This document shows positions 1 through 7,658 of a stretch of 13,814 nucleotides of DNA, piece by piece. The stretch is taken from assembly GCA_025458985.1 (NCBI GenBank), contig JALORM010000010.1:1-13814 (forward strand), read 5' to 3'. The stretch is from Paracoccaceae bacterium (GTDB taxonomy: Bacteria; Pseudomonadota; Alphaproteobacteria; Rhodobacterales; Rhodobacteraceae). The notes beneath the pieces were generated by a model. It worked only from the letters and a program-made list of their open reading frames with translations, searched no databases and was not told the DNA's origin. Made by a program: the position numbers and the translations under genes. How positions within the stretch are numbered: the first letter of the stretch is position 1; every line of letters starts with the position of its first letter.

Positions 1-941
1 GCGGCGGCCCCGCCGGGCGGCCGGCCTGTGCCGGCCCGCCCGGCGCCCGCCTGTGCCGCCCGTCCGCGGGCGACGGCCAGGCCCATGCCGCGCGAGATCT
101 GGCTGGGCACGTAGACGGTTTCGCCGCTGGCAGTCGTCCTGGGCACGAGATCGATGGTCGTCGCGGTCCGGTCCGAAGCGGGCGCCTGTCGAGGCGTGCC
201 GGGCGTGGCCTGCCGGGGCGACAGGACCCAGCCCCGGCCCTGGCGGACAAACAGCGGAACCTGAAGCGCGCCGGCATAGCCGATGACCGAATTGGGGAAG
301 GTGAGCGTCCAGAAGCCCCGCCGGTCCCGGGCCTGCGCCTCGCGAAAGCCCTCGCGGAAGGCCGGGCTCGCATCCTCAGGAATGACCTTGTGCGAGTCCT
401 TGAACGTCGGGGCGCCCAGCGAATAGTCGCCCCTCTCGGAAAGCAGGGCATTGGCCTGCCCCAGGGCAAGGTAGTAGGCCGCCCCGTCCTCCTTCGTCTC
501 GCGGCCGAGCGGCAGCAGGTAGTTGCCCCCGCCGCTGGCCAAAAGCTCGTGCGTGCGGCGGGTGCTGACATGGTGATCCTGGACCCGGAACGCCGTTCCC
601 GCGCCGTCGGCCGCGATCAGCTGCGCCGCCTCGGCCTGCGCCGCCTCGGTCGTCCGCGCGGAAAGCGCCACGCGGCCACCCTGGGGGTCGAGCAGGAAGA
701 ACCCCCCGGCCTCGTCGCGGAAGATCGGCACGTCGATCCTGATTTCGGTGACGCCGTGATCCTCCTCGGCGTAGGTCACCGTCGCGGTGGCGGCCAGATC
801 GGGGCGCGCGCGGTCTGCCTCGCGCCGGCTTTCGAGGTCGCTCGCCGCGGCGCCCGACACGGCCGGGCGGCCTTCGGGGTGATCCTGCGGGTCGATCGGG
901 CGGGCGGAGGCGGAGGCGATTGCGTCGACGGTCACGGCCAT
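1..941 (-). CDS. Unrecognised protein, N-terminal 313 residues; paralogue of the 8056-9714 protein
   Basis: The open frame runs from an ATG at 941 to the window edge without a stop, so the 3' end is missing. I do not recognise the family. Residues 143-206 align without gaps to residues 146-209 of the plus-strand protein at 8056-9714, with about 31 of 64 identities by hand. Shared pieces include GDYS-G-PTF-D, AYY-AL-QA and FRE-QA. There is no signal peptide or membrane segment. Residues 1-50 look disordered, and the visible end (after about 290) is rich in Gly, Ala, Arg and Pro. The start is uncertain: AAGGGAG abuts the ATG, but lies 6 nt from an in-frame GTG at 935, which may be the true start. 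A CCGTAAGG element about 50 nt upstream gives it its own likely promoter, although it follows the T3SS operon by only 75 nt. A secreted substrate or accessory role is inference from context. Confidence 0.8.
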   Translation of the reverse strand, partial: MAVTVDAIASASARPIDPQDHPEGRPAVSGAAASDLESRREADRARPDLAATATVTYAEEDHGVTEIRIDVPIFRDEAGGFFLLDPQGGRVALSARTTEAAQAEAAQLIAADGAGTAFRVQDHHVSTRRTHELLASGGGNYLLPLGRETKEDGAAYYLALGQANALLSERGDYSLGAPTFKDSHKVIPEDASPAFREGFREAQARDRRGFWTLTFPNSVIGYAGALQVPLFVRQGRGWVLSPRQATPGTPRQAPASDRTATTIDLVPRTTASGETVYVPSQISRGMGLAVARGRAAQAGAGRAGTGRPPGGAA

Positions 942-984
942 CTCCCTTGCTGCTGGTCCGCAGCGATGGTCCGCCTGCCGCCTT

Positions 985-1001
985 GCGCCAGCCTTACGGC
1001 G
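985..1001 (-). promoter_or_regulatory. CCGTAAGG upstream element (copy D)
   Basis: Read on the minus strand, this 75-nt gap holds GCCGTAAGGCTGGCGC. The final G of GTAAG lies 51 nt before the ATG at 941 and 57 nt before the GTG at 935. CCGTAAGGC.GGCG is shared with the copies at 7920-7935 and 12114-12129; the TCAGGTT half is not conserved here. It is probably a promoter or activator site for the left-edge gene. Confidence 0.45.
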
Positions 1002-1016
1002 GGGCCGTGCGGGGCC

Positions 1017-1349
1017 TCAGTCGCGCACCCGGTCCTGCAGCTGGCTCAGCGACCGGGTGACGACCACGCGGCGCTGCAGGACGACCCTGTCCTCGAGGTC
1101 GAGGATGTAGAGCGTGGTCGCCCCGACGCTCTTGCCGAACAGGAAGAACGACCGGTCCGACACCGGCTGGACGTTGGCGACCGCGGGATCGGCGATCAGC
1201 ACCGTCCCCATATCGGCAGGCGAGTCGAGAAACACGCCTTCGGACGCCGTCACCCGCAGCGCGCCGACCTCGGCGCCCGCCGGGCCGGCAGCGGCAAGGG
1301 CAAGGAAACAGGCGCTCAGCGCGGCGGCCCGGCGGCAGCGGGTGGTCAT
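1017..1349 (-). CDS. Exported stand-alone secretin pilus N-terminal (pil_N) domain protein
   Basis: This 110-aa protein has a Sec-type signal peptide: basic n-region (TRCRR), hydrophobic core at 8-21, and a likely cleavage after AGA near residue 26. The rest is a single domain (about 30-98) with the pattern of the T2SS/T3SS pilus N-terminal domain found at the front of CpaC/RcpA secretins: IADPAVANVQPVSDRSFF, then LFGKSVGATTLYILD. In CpaC this domain precedes the secretin repeats and channel; here the protein stops after it. Its ATG overlaps the SctV stop (ATGA at 1349-1346), so it is coupled to sctV and is the last gene of that run. It should act in the periplasm, plausibly in the T3SS basal body or as a stand-in for part of the secretin; that role is inferred. 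The domain call is firm in pattern, the function is not known. Confidence 0.8.
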   Translation of the reverse strand: MTTRCRRAAALSACFLALAAAGPAGAEVGALRVTASEGVFLDSPADMGTVLIADPAVANVQPVSDRSFFLFGKSVGATTLYILDLEDRVVLQRRVVVTRSLSQLQDRVRD

Positions 1350-3466
1350 GGCGGGGCGTCTCCTCTGGTGGGGGGCTTCAGGCGCCGCGAGTCGGCCGGG
1401 GCGCGCAGGGTCGGCTTCAGCGCCAGCGTGCTGCAGGGCACCGCGGTATAGTCGTCGCAGAGTTCCTGGAACGAGATCACCTCGATCTCGATCGAGTTGC
1501 GGGTCAGGAAGGTCTTGAGGTGCCGGCGCACGTCGAACGAGGTGATGATCGCCGGCCGGATGCCGCGCGGCGCCAGCGTGCGGACCTGCCCCTGCACCGC
1601 CTTCAGCAGGTCCTGCGTCTGGTCCTCGCCCAGCACGAGGTAGCTGCCGATGTTGGTGTCGCGCAGGCTGGCACGCAGGATCTCTTCGGTGTCGCGTTCG
1701 ACCACGATGGCGGTGATCTGGCGGTCGTCGTGCGACAGCGCCTCGCAGACCTGGCGCTTGAGCGCGATGCGGCAGTATTCGGTCAGGGCCAGCGGATTGC
1801 TTTCGGTCGGGGCCCATTCGACCAGCGCCTCGAGGATCCGGCGCCAGTGGCGCAACGAGACCCGTTCCTCCAGCAATCGGCGGAACACCTCGGCGATGCG
1901 CTGGATCGGCATCGCGCGGGTCAGTTCGGCGACCAGGACCGGCGCCTGCGCCTCGGCCTGGGTCAGAAGCTCGCGCGTTTCCTGAAGGCCGACGAGGGCG
2001 GCGGCGTTCTTGATCAGGCCCTCGGTCGCATCGGCAAAGACCATGTCCGCGCGGTCGCGCCAGGCGATCCCGGCCGCCTCCAGCGCGGGCAGGTGTTCGA
2101 CCGGAACCTCGAGGCGGTGGGTCCAGGTCGCCGTTGTCTGGCGGCGGAAGGGGATGTCGTGCACCCGCAGCACCTCGGGGATGTCGGGAAGCGTCACGAT
2201 GTCGGCGGGCGCGCGCGACCACATCACCGGTTCGTCCTCGACAAGCAGCCGGAACCCCGGGTCGGCGATGGCGTCTCGGACGGCGACCGCGATGCGGAAC
2301 GGGGGAAGCCCGGTCGCCGCCGCCACCTCGGCGGCCATCGCCTCGATCCGGCGGCCGAGCTCGTCGGCCGCGAAGCCCGCAGCCATCGCGGGCGGCATCT
2401 CGATTACGGCTTGCGGCGCGGGGGCGTCCGCACCCCGTGCCGCGGCGCTGCCACCGATACCCTCCGCTTCGCTTGCGGCCGGGGCCGTCTCGCCGGACAC
2501 CAGGCGGGCCAGCCTCTGTCCGGCGAACCCCGCAACCAGAAACAGCGTGCCGAGCCCGGCAAGGATCGCGGTCGGAAACCCGGGCAGCAGGCCCATGAAG
2601 ACGAGCGCCGCCCCGGTCAGCCGCAGCGAGCGGCGGTCCGAGGCGATCTGGCTGAAGATGTCGGCGCCGAGGTTGCGCTGTTCCTCGCCCTTCACCCGCG
2701 TGACGATGACCGCGGCGGTGACCGAGATCAGAAGCGCCGGGATCTGCGAGATCAGCGCATCGCCGACCGTCAGCAGCGAATACTTGTGCGCGGCCTCCGC
2801 GAAGGGCATCCCGAACTGGACGATGCCGATGACAAGGCCGCCGATAAGGTTGACGAAGATGATGATGATGCCGGCGACGGCATCGCCCTTGACGAACTTC
2901 ATCGCCCCGTCCATCGCGCCGTAGAACTGGCTTTCCCGCTCCAGAAGCTTGCGGCGGCGGCCGGCCTCGACGTTGTCGATGTCGCCGTTGCGCAGTTCGG
3001 CGTCGATCGACATCTGCTTGCCCGGCAGGGCGTCGAGCGTGAACCGCGCGCCCACCTCTGCGATCCGCTCGGCCCCCTTGGCGATCACGATGAACTGGAC
3101 GACGGTGACGATGAAGAACACCACGAGGCCCACCACCACGTTCCCCGCCACCACGATCGCGCCGAAGGTCTCGACGATGTCGCCCGCGTCGCCGTTGGCA
3201 AGGATCAGCCGCGTCGTGGTCACCGACAGGCTCAGCCGGAAGATGGTCGAGATCAGGATGATCCCCGGCAGCGACGACAGCGACAAGGGCGTCGGCAGGT
3301 AGATGCCGGTCATCAGGAGCAGCACCGCGATCCCGAAGTTCAGCGCGATCAGCCCGTCGACGACCACCGTCGGCATCGGCAGGATCATCAGCAGCACGAC
3401 GACGAAGAGCAGAAGCCCGATTGCAACGTCCCGGCTCTGGGGCAGCTTGCGCAGCAGTTCTCTCAT
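1346..3466 (-). CDS. sctV: Type III secretion export gate protein SctV (YscV/LcrD, FlhA-like)
   Basis: At 706 aa it has the usual length of the family. Residues 1 to about 330 hold the hydrophobic membrane domain, starting with LLLFVVVLLMILPMPTVVVD. The FHIPEP signature follows the first membrane helices: AERIAEVGARFTLDALPGKQ, then MSIDAELRNGDID. A flexible Ala-rich linker (about 330-360) leads to the large cytoplasmic domain that forms the nonameric ring and receives chaperone-substrate complexes. This is the inner-membrane export gate driven by the proton gradient. It could be confused with flagellar FlhA, but the SctX and SctY genes directly upstream settle it as the secretion homologue. 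Its ATG overlaps the sctY stop (ATGA, 3466-3463) and its stop overlaps the next start (1349-1346). Reading ends in a short Pro/Arg-rich tail. Confidence 0.97.
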   Translation of the reverse strand: MRELLRKLPQSRDVAIGLLLFVVVLLMILPMPTVVVDGLIALNFGIAVLLLMTGIYLPTPLSLSSLPGIILISTIFRLSLSVTTTRLILANGDAGDIVETFGAIVVAGNVVVGLVVFFIVTVVQFIVIAKGAERIAEVGARFTLDALPGKQMSIDAELRNGDIDNVEAGRRRKLLERESQFYGAMDGAMKFVKGDAVAGIIIIFVNLIGGLVIGIVQFGMPFAEAAHKYSLLTVGDALISQIPALLISVTAAVIVTRVKGEEQRNLGADIFSQIASDRRSLRLTGAALVFMGLLPGFPTAILAGLGTLFLVAGFAGQRLARLVSGETAPAASEAEGIGGSAAARGADAPAPQAVIEMPPAMAAGFAADELGRRIEAMAAEVAAATGLPPFRIAVAVRDAIADPGFRLLVEDEPVMWSRAPADIVTLPDIPEVLRVHDIPFRRQTTATWTHRLEVPVEHLPALEAAGIAWRDRADMVFADATEGLIKNAAALVGLQETRELLTQAEAQAPVLVAELTRAMPIQRIAEVFRRLLEERVSLRHWRRILEALVEWAPTESNPLALTEYCRIALKRQVCEALSHDDRQITAIVVERDTEEILRASLRDTNIGSYLVLGEDQTQDLLKAVQGQVRTLAPRGIRPAIITSFDVRRHLKTFLTRNSIEIEVISFQELCDDYTAVPCSTLALKPTLRAPADSRRLKPPTRGDAPP

Positions 3467-3819
3467 CGGGCGTGGTCCATCAGGTCGATGCCGTTGATGC
3501 GGCAGTGGGCAACGTATTCGGCCCAGGCGGCGCGGGCGGCCTCGGCCTGACCGAGGCCGATCAGCGCCCGCGCCTGAAGGGCGAATGCCTCGGCCAGGTC
3601 CTCGGCCGAGAACGCGTCGTCGACCAGCCGTTCGACCAGCTCGAGCGCCATGCGGAAGTTGCCCACGGCGACATGGGCGCGCAGGCGCAGCCGGTTCAGG
3701 GCCGCATCGGTCGTGCCGTCGCCGACCGGCAGGAGGACCAGAAGCGCGCGCCGGGGCCGACCCATCCGCAGGTAGGTTGCCGCAAGGCGCATCAGGATGC
3801 TGCGTTGCAGGTCGGTCAC
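3463..3819 (-). CDS. sctY: SctY (YscY-like) T3SS chaperone of SctX
   Basis: This 118-aa protein is close in length to Yersinia YscY and sits between sctX and sctV exactly as yscY does. It is helical with TPR-like pairs: LAATYLRMGRPRRALLVL, then LRAHVAVGNFRMALELVE, then ALQARALIGLGQAEAARAAW. In Yersinia, YscY binds YscX and both engage the export gate YscV; they are needed for export of early substrates. The start is a GTG at 3819, four nt after the sctX stop, with GAGG upstream; its stop overlaps the sctV ATG. There is no signal peptide or membrane segment, so it is cytoplasmic. The TPR fold alone is generic; the call rests on size, fold and position together. Confidence 0.8.
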   Translation of the reverse strand: MTDLQRSILMRLAATYLRMGRPRRALLVLLPVGDGTTDAALNRLRLRAHVAVGNFRMALELVERLVDDAFSAEDLAEAFALQARALIGLGQAEAARAAWAEYVAHCRINGIDLMDHAR

Positions 3820-3823
3820 CGCC

Positions 3824-4189
3824 TCATCCTCTCAGGAACCCGCTCATGTATTCGTCGAGCGCGGCAAGCTTGCGCAGCTCGCCCGCGAACACCCACCGGG
3901 CGACGCGGTCTTCCCTCGAGGCCCGGGCGTCGGCCGGAAGCGTCGCAAGCAGCGCCTGGATTTCCTGCCGCAGGACGCCGGCGCTCAGCCTCGGTCCGGC
4001 GAAGCCCGGCGAGGTCCGCGCGACCGCAGCGGCGGCGTCGGCCGGGTCGGGCGCGTCGGGCCTTGGCTGGGCACGGGGCGGCCCGGGCGCCGCGACGTCG
4101 GAACCGGGACGGTCGAGGTCGGTTCCGACGTCCGAGGCGAAGGCAACGGCGTCGAGCCGGAAGGACCCTGCAAGCGCCGGCGTCTTCAT
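3824..4189 (-). CDS. sctX: SctX (YscX-like) T3SS component
   Basis: At 121 aa it matches YscX (about 122 aa). The N-terminal half is Pro/Ala/Asp-rich and looks disordered, as expected of a secreted protein. The C-terminal half is helical and ends in WVFAGELRKLAALDEYMSGF, resembling the conserved YscX tail that contacts YscY. YscX is itself exported early and is required for needle assembly in the Ysc system. The ATG overlaps the sctD stop (ATGA, 4189-4186) and no strong ribosome site is visible, so translation is probably coupled to sctD. Identification depends on length, C-terminal pattern and the X-Y-V order; sequence conservation by eye is modest. Confidence 0.75.
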   Translation of the reverse strand: MKTPALAGSFRLDAVAFASDVGTDLDRPGSDVAAPGPPRAQPRPDAPDPADAAAAVARTSPGFAGPRLSAGVLRQEIQALLATLPADARASREDRVARWVFAGELRKLAALDEYMSGFLRG

Positions 4190-5133
4190 CGGGCGACCTG
4201 CGCCGACCGCTCCGTCCCGGCCAGCGGGACGGTGTAGCGCCGCCCCTCGAAGCGGAAGTCGGCGGCTTCCGGGCGGATGTCGTCGACGATCCAGCCGTCG
4301 CGCACCGGGTCGCCCACGTAGTAGCGGCTGCCCGAGATCATCAGGTAGGGCCGCCCGACGTGCCAGGCCGACTGGATGGCAGGCGGCGTGACGCTGGCGC
4401 GCTCGCGGTCGTCGACGGCGATCTCACCCGCCTCCAGGACCAGCGCCGGAAAGGCCGTGTCGAACCAGCGCTGGAACTCCTCGAAGGCCGCGGCGGAGGC
4501 CGGGCTCATGCTGCCCGTCAGGACGAACCGGTCCTGCACCACGCGGAACTCGAGCCCCCCGAGGCCCATCGACTGCAGCTGTCGGCTGGTCTGGGCGGCC
4601 GCGGCGACCGCGTCGGGCAGACGCCCATGGCGGGGGGCAGGCGTTGCGGCGCCTTCGGGCGGGGCGCCCAGGTCTTCCTCCAGGGCAGCCAAGCCGGCAG
4701 GCTGGCCAGGTCCCTCCGGGCCGGCGTTGCCGCCAGCGGCGGATGACACGAGCCAATGTCCGCCGGCCGCCCCGAGGACAAGCGCACCGGCCAGCGTCAT
4801 CGCCGACACCAGGGCGCCGCGGCCGGCGCCCGCATCCTGCACGATCTGCAGCCGGATGCCGCCCAGGTCCAGCGGAATCGCCCCGCCGAGCGCGGCGCGG
4901 AAGCCGGACGCGATCTCGCCCCGGCCGGGCACACCCACCGCCGCATCCAGCGCCGCGACGCGGACGCTTTTACGGCCGATGTCGATCTGCAGGTGGCGGG
5001 GGGCGACCGCGGGATCGGACAGGACGATGTCGCACCCTGCATCCCGGCCGACGACGTGGCGACCGGGATCGAGCGCAAGGCTGGCGCCCGCGTGGCGGCC
5101 ACTGGCGACGGACAGCGTTGTGCGGCGGGGCAT
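4186..5133 (-). CDS. sctD: T3SS inner-membrane ring protein SctD (YscD-like), short form
   Basis: The 315-aa protein has the SctD plan. Residues 1-98 are a cytoplasmic FHA domain (HVVGRDAGCDIVLSD, then PRHLQIDI with the usual Gly-Arg and Arg-His positions). A single membrane helix follows at about 107-128. The periplasmic part holds one clear ring-building-like module (about 193-245) and a C-terminal beta module (262-305, YYVGDPVRDGWIVDDI and FRFEGRRYTV). SctD forms the outer of the two inner-membrane rings and connects to the secretin. Canonical YscD is about 420 aa with three periplasmic modules, so this one is about 100 residues shorter, mostly replaced by a Gly/Pro/Ala linker (130-175). 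GGAGG lies 7 nt before the ATG. It leads the tightly packed D-X-Y-V run and is separated from the upstream gene by a hairpin. Confidence 0.88.
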   Translation of the reverse strand: MPRRTTLSVASGRHAGASLALDPGRHVVGRDAGCDIVLSDPAVAPRHLQIDIGRKSVRVAALDAAVGVPGRGEIASGFRAALGGAIPLDLGGIRLQIVQDAGAGRGALVSAMTLAGALVLGAAGGHWLVSSAAGGNAGPEGPGQPAGLAALEEDLGAPPEGAATPAPRHGRLPDAVAAAAQTSRQLQSMGLGGLEFRVVQDRFVLTGSMSPASAAAFEEFQRWFDTAFPALVLEAGEIAVDDRERASVTPPAIQSAWHVGRPYLMISGSRYYVGDPVRDGWIVDDIRPEAADFRFEGRRYTVPLAGTERSAQVAR

Positions 5134-5170
5134 GATCGGTCCTCCGGGGGTCGCGATGCCTGCAGATGAT

Positions 5171-5197
5171 GGCGCGGCCCGCCAGTCGGGCCGCGCC
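5171..5197. terminator. Perfect 11-bp hairpin between the 96-aa gene and sctD
   Basis: GGCGCGGCCCG (5171-5181) and CGGGCCGCGCC (5187-5197) pair perfectly around the 5-nt loop CCAGT. It sits just after the stop of the 96-aa gene and before the sctD ribosome site, in an intergenic space of 79 nt. No T-tract follows on either strand. It is better read as an attenuator or an mRNA-stabilising 3' stem that would lower expression of the sctD run relative to the genes before it than as a full terminator. Confidence 0.5.
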
Positions 5198-5212
5198 GGT
5201 CCGGTCGCCGGA

Positions 5213-5503
5213 TCAGACCGGGTTCACGCGCATCTTGGCGGCCGACAGCATCGTGCCGTAGTCCGTCTGCGCGATCATCATCTCGAGGTTCCGCGCCGAG
5301 GCGAGCTCGGTCATCCGCTTGAATTCGCTGAGGTATTCCTCGAACCCCTCGGTGGTCTCGGATCCCGAGTCGGACCCGGTGATGTCGTCGTAGGTGATCC
5401 CTCCCGATCCGCCGGCCGACGCGGCAGAGGTACCCTGGTCAAGGGTACTCGACAGCGCCTGGGTCTGCGCAGGCGTGGTCACGCCCATCGATGCTTCGCT
5501 CAT
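5213..5503 (-). CDS. Small unrecognised protein of the T3SS operon, 96 aa; possible rod or needle-type subunit
   Basis: I do not recognise it. I start it at the ATG at 5503, which has AGAAGGAAG about 8 nt upstream, rather than the longer frame reaching 5653, which would overlap the preceding gene. Residues 1-52 are Ser/Thr/Gly/Ala-rich and disordered-looking, without a Sec signal. Residues 53-92 form one amphipathic helical stretch (FEEYLSEFKRMTELASARN, then LEMMIAQTDYGTMLSAAKM). A disordered N-terminus with a C-terminal helix, small size and position just before sctD resemble T3SS inner-rod (SctI) or needle (SctF) proteins, but I see no diagnostic motif, so this is a suggestion only. A hairpin after its stop would fit a product needed in large amounts. 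Confidence 0.75.
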   Translation of the reverse strand: MSEASMGVTTPAQTQALSSTLDQGTSAASAGGSGGITYDDITGSDSGSETTEGFEEYLSEFKRMTELASARNLEMMIAQTDYGTMLSAAKMRVNPV

Positions 5504-5579
5504 GGTCTTCGCTTCCTTCTGGGTTGGGGTGCTTTGGGGATGGGCGCAGGCCGCAGAGCCCACGCCGGTCTTCCGCCGG

Positions 5580-7625
5580 TCAGTCGACCTCGGCGCGAAG
5601 GGCTGCAGAGATGACCTCGATCGCGCTGACGGTGAACGCATTGATCTGCGCACCGAGGGCCGTGGTCTCGGCCGAGGCGCTACTGTCGCCGAGGATCGCC
5701 TTCCCTGCCCCGTTCAGCGCGCGCACCGCTTCGGCAAAGGCCGAAAGGTCTTGGCCGGATACCGCATCTCCTGCGCTTGCGTCGCGGTAGAGCGAGGTCA
5801 GCGCACCGGCGATGTCCACCATGGCATCGGTCGCGCCCTGCCGGTCGTCATCGCCCATGCGCGCCACGCTGACCGTGGCGCTGTTCATCGCCTCGAGCGC
5901 GCGGATCAGCGCCGTCAGGTCTCCCGCGTCGATCCGGTAGCTGGAGCCGGAGTCGATCCGGCCCGGATCGGTCGCCGTGCCCGCCCCGGCGGCCACCTCC
6001 TCCAGGGTGACGACATGGCTGATCGAGAAGTCCGAGAAGCCGTCGTCGGCCGCACGGATCGCGATCGAGGCGATCTCGGTGCCGTTGCCGCCGAGCGAAA
6101 CGTAGACCTCGCCCGTCTCGCTGCCGGTCAGGGTGACCTCGTCGAGCACCGTCCCGTCCGCCGCCAGCGCCTGGACGGTCACGGTCTCGTCGCCGCCGGA
6201 TTCGCCCGAGAACAGGTCCTGCAGCACGATCCCCGCATCTGTGGTCGCGGTCGGCAGGGTCACGGTGACGGCGCCGTTCGCCGCGCTGAACTCGTCGTCG
6301 GTTCCCTGGCCGACAGTTCGCAGTTCACCGTCCTCGTGAAGGCCGATGGAGCCGTTCTCGACGCTCACCATGCCGCGTATCTCGTCAGCAAGGTAGTTGA
6401 CCTGCTCGGTCCGCGTGACGGTCTCGGCCGGCGGCGCGCTTGCGATCGCGGACCCGCCGCTGTCGATGGCTTCCGACAGATCCTTCATCTGACCCAGGGC
6501 AGCCAGGATCGGGTCCCCGCTGGCCCGAAGCTCGTCCGGCGACTTGTCGAGGATCTCCTGAAGGCCTGCGGCGTTCGCCGAGCTTCCCTCCGCATTGAAG
6601 ACGGCCGTGGCCAGCGCCTCCATGATCCCGTCCACGTCGTCTCCGACGGCCTGCCGCCCGGCATCGACCGACGCGGCGCCGTTGTTGCCGCCCTGGACCA
6701 GAAACTCGAACTTCGCGTCCTCGACCTCGCCGGCCCAGGCCAGGAACGGGTCGCCCGACCCGCGCAGCTCGCGCGAGGACATGCCCTCGATCTGAGCGCG
6801 GTTCTGTTCGCCAAGCTGCGAGACCGCGACGTCGAGAAGCGAGACCTTGGCCCCGTCGAACAGCTCCAGCGTGCCGCTCACGCCGTCCTGCGTCCAGACG
6901 GCGCCGGCGCCGGATGCCGCGTCGGTCGCTGCGGTCCCGCCGGTCGCGGACGGTGCAGGCGACTCGTCTGCCGCACCGCCGCCGGCGAGGGTCCCGCCGT
7001 CGATATGGGCGATCAGCCGGTCGAGGATGCCGTCAAGAGCGGTGGCGACCGCGCCTGCGTCGTCCATGCCGTCCAGAGCGGCGAGGTCGGCCTCGATCTC
7101 CTCCAGAACGTCGACGCCTTCCGCCGACCCGCCGGCGTCCGGCAGGTCGAAGTCCGGCATGCCGGAAGCGTCTTCGGGCAGGCCGACGGTCTCGCCCGGC
7201 GCGGAGACGGGGTCCTCGACGCCGTTTGCGTCATCGCGCGTGCCGGCGCCGTAGGCGGCCTCCATCGTCTCGCCGACCATCTGCGCGATCTCGCCCACGC
7301 CGGCCAGCCGGTCTGCGGAAGCGCCGCCGCCGAGCGCATCGTTCTTGATCTGCGTGACGACCACCTCAAGGCCGTCGAGGAAGGCTTTCGCCTCGCTGTT
7401 GCCGTAGGTCTGCCGGTCGTTGAAGTTCTGCGTGGCGACGTTCAGGAAGTAGACCGCGTCGCGTACCGAGTCGTATCCGGCATCGCCACGCTTCAGCACG
7501 CCGTCTCCGTCCTGCGACGCCGCCTGCTGCAGGTCGCGGCCCATCTCGGCAAGGTTCCGCGAGGTATTGAGGTCCAGTTGGAAGGGGTCGCCGTCGAAGC
7601 TGACGGTCGGGGCCGGTTCTGTCAT
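5580..7625 (-). CDS. Large acidic modular protein, unrecognised; candidate T3SS substrate
   Basis: This 681-aa protein is rich in Asp, Gly, Ala and Ser and has no Sec signal or membrane helix. AAGGAG lies 7 nt before the ATG. Order seen: a helical N-terminal part (10-125) with an EF-hand-like loop at 37-48 (SQDGDGVLKRGD); an acidic linker (130-250); a helical region holding two copies of a motif, SSRELRGSGDPFLAWAG (283-299) and SPDELRASGDPILAALG (362-378); a beta-strand-rich module (about 440-545) that looks like a jelly-roll, with repeated DGTVLDEVTLTGSETGEVYV-type strands; and a helical C-terminus (565-681) with a second duplication (DLTALIRALEAMN at 569-581, DLSAFAEAVRALN at 626-638). It is the second gene of the 66-aa operon, 33 nt downstream. 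An exported tip, ruler, translocator or effector are all possible; none is shown by the sequence. Confidence 0.85.
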   Translation of the reverse strand: MTEPAPTVSFDGDPFQLDLNTSRNLAEMGRDLQQAASQDGDGVLKRGDAGYDSVRDAVYFLNVATQNFNDRQTYGNSEAKAFLDGLEVVVTQIKNDALGGGASADRLAGVGEIAQMVGETMEAAYGAGTRDDANGVEDPVSAPGETVGLPEDASGMPDFDLPDAGGSAEGVDVLEEIEADLAALDGMDDAGAVATALDGILDRLIAHIDGGTLAGGGAADESPAPSATGGTAATDAASGAGAVWTQDGVSGTLELFDGAKVSLLDVAVSQLGEQNRAQIEGMSSRELRGSGDPFLAWAGEVEDAKFEFLVQGGNNGAASVDAGRQAVGDDVDGIMEALATAVFNAEGSSANAAGLQEILDKSPDELRASGDPILAALGQMKDLSEAIDSGGSAIASAPPAETVTRTEQVNYLADEIRGMVSVENGSIGLHEDGELRTVGQGTDDEFSAANGAVTVTLPTATTDAGIVLQDLFSGESGGDETVTVQALAADGTVLDEVTLTGSETGEVYVSLGGNGTEIASIAIRAADDGFSDFSISHVVTLEEVAAGAGTATDPGRIDSGSSYRIDAGDLTALIRALEAMNSATVSVARMGDDDRQGATDAMVDIAGALTSLYRDASAGDAVSGQDLSAFAEAVRALNGAGKAILGDSSASAETTALGAQINAFTVSAIEVISAALRAEVD

Positions 7626-7658
7626 GTCACGTCTCCTTGATATGGTCCGATGGGGCCG

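Noticed and set aside
1346..3466. Flagellar FlhA as the identity of the export gate gene
   Set aside because: The adjoining SctD, SctX and SctY genes and the absence of flagellar neighbours favour SctV.
1520..3550. Long plus-strand open frame of 676 codons opposite sctV
   Set aside because: It is the antisense shadow of sctV in high-GC DNA; its product is Arg/Asp/His/Gln-rich with no domain, while the minus strand encodes an unmistakable SctV.
7500..7520. EF-hand-like loop in the 681-aa protein, and a half-loop in the 432-aa protein, as evidence of calcium control
   Set aside because: Only one loop has most ligand positions and neither has the paired-helix context; recorded in the gene entries but too weak for a separate claim.
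5394..7640. Plus-strand open frame of 748 codons opposite the 681-aa gene
   Set aside because: The minus frame has a strong ribosome site, structured repeats and operon context; the plus frame gives low-complexity Arg/Gly/Val sequence and would cut across two minus genes.
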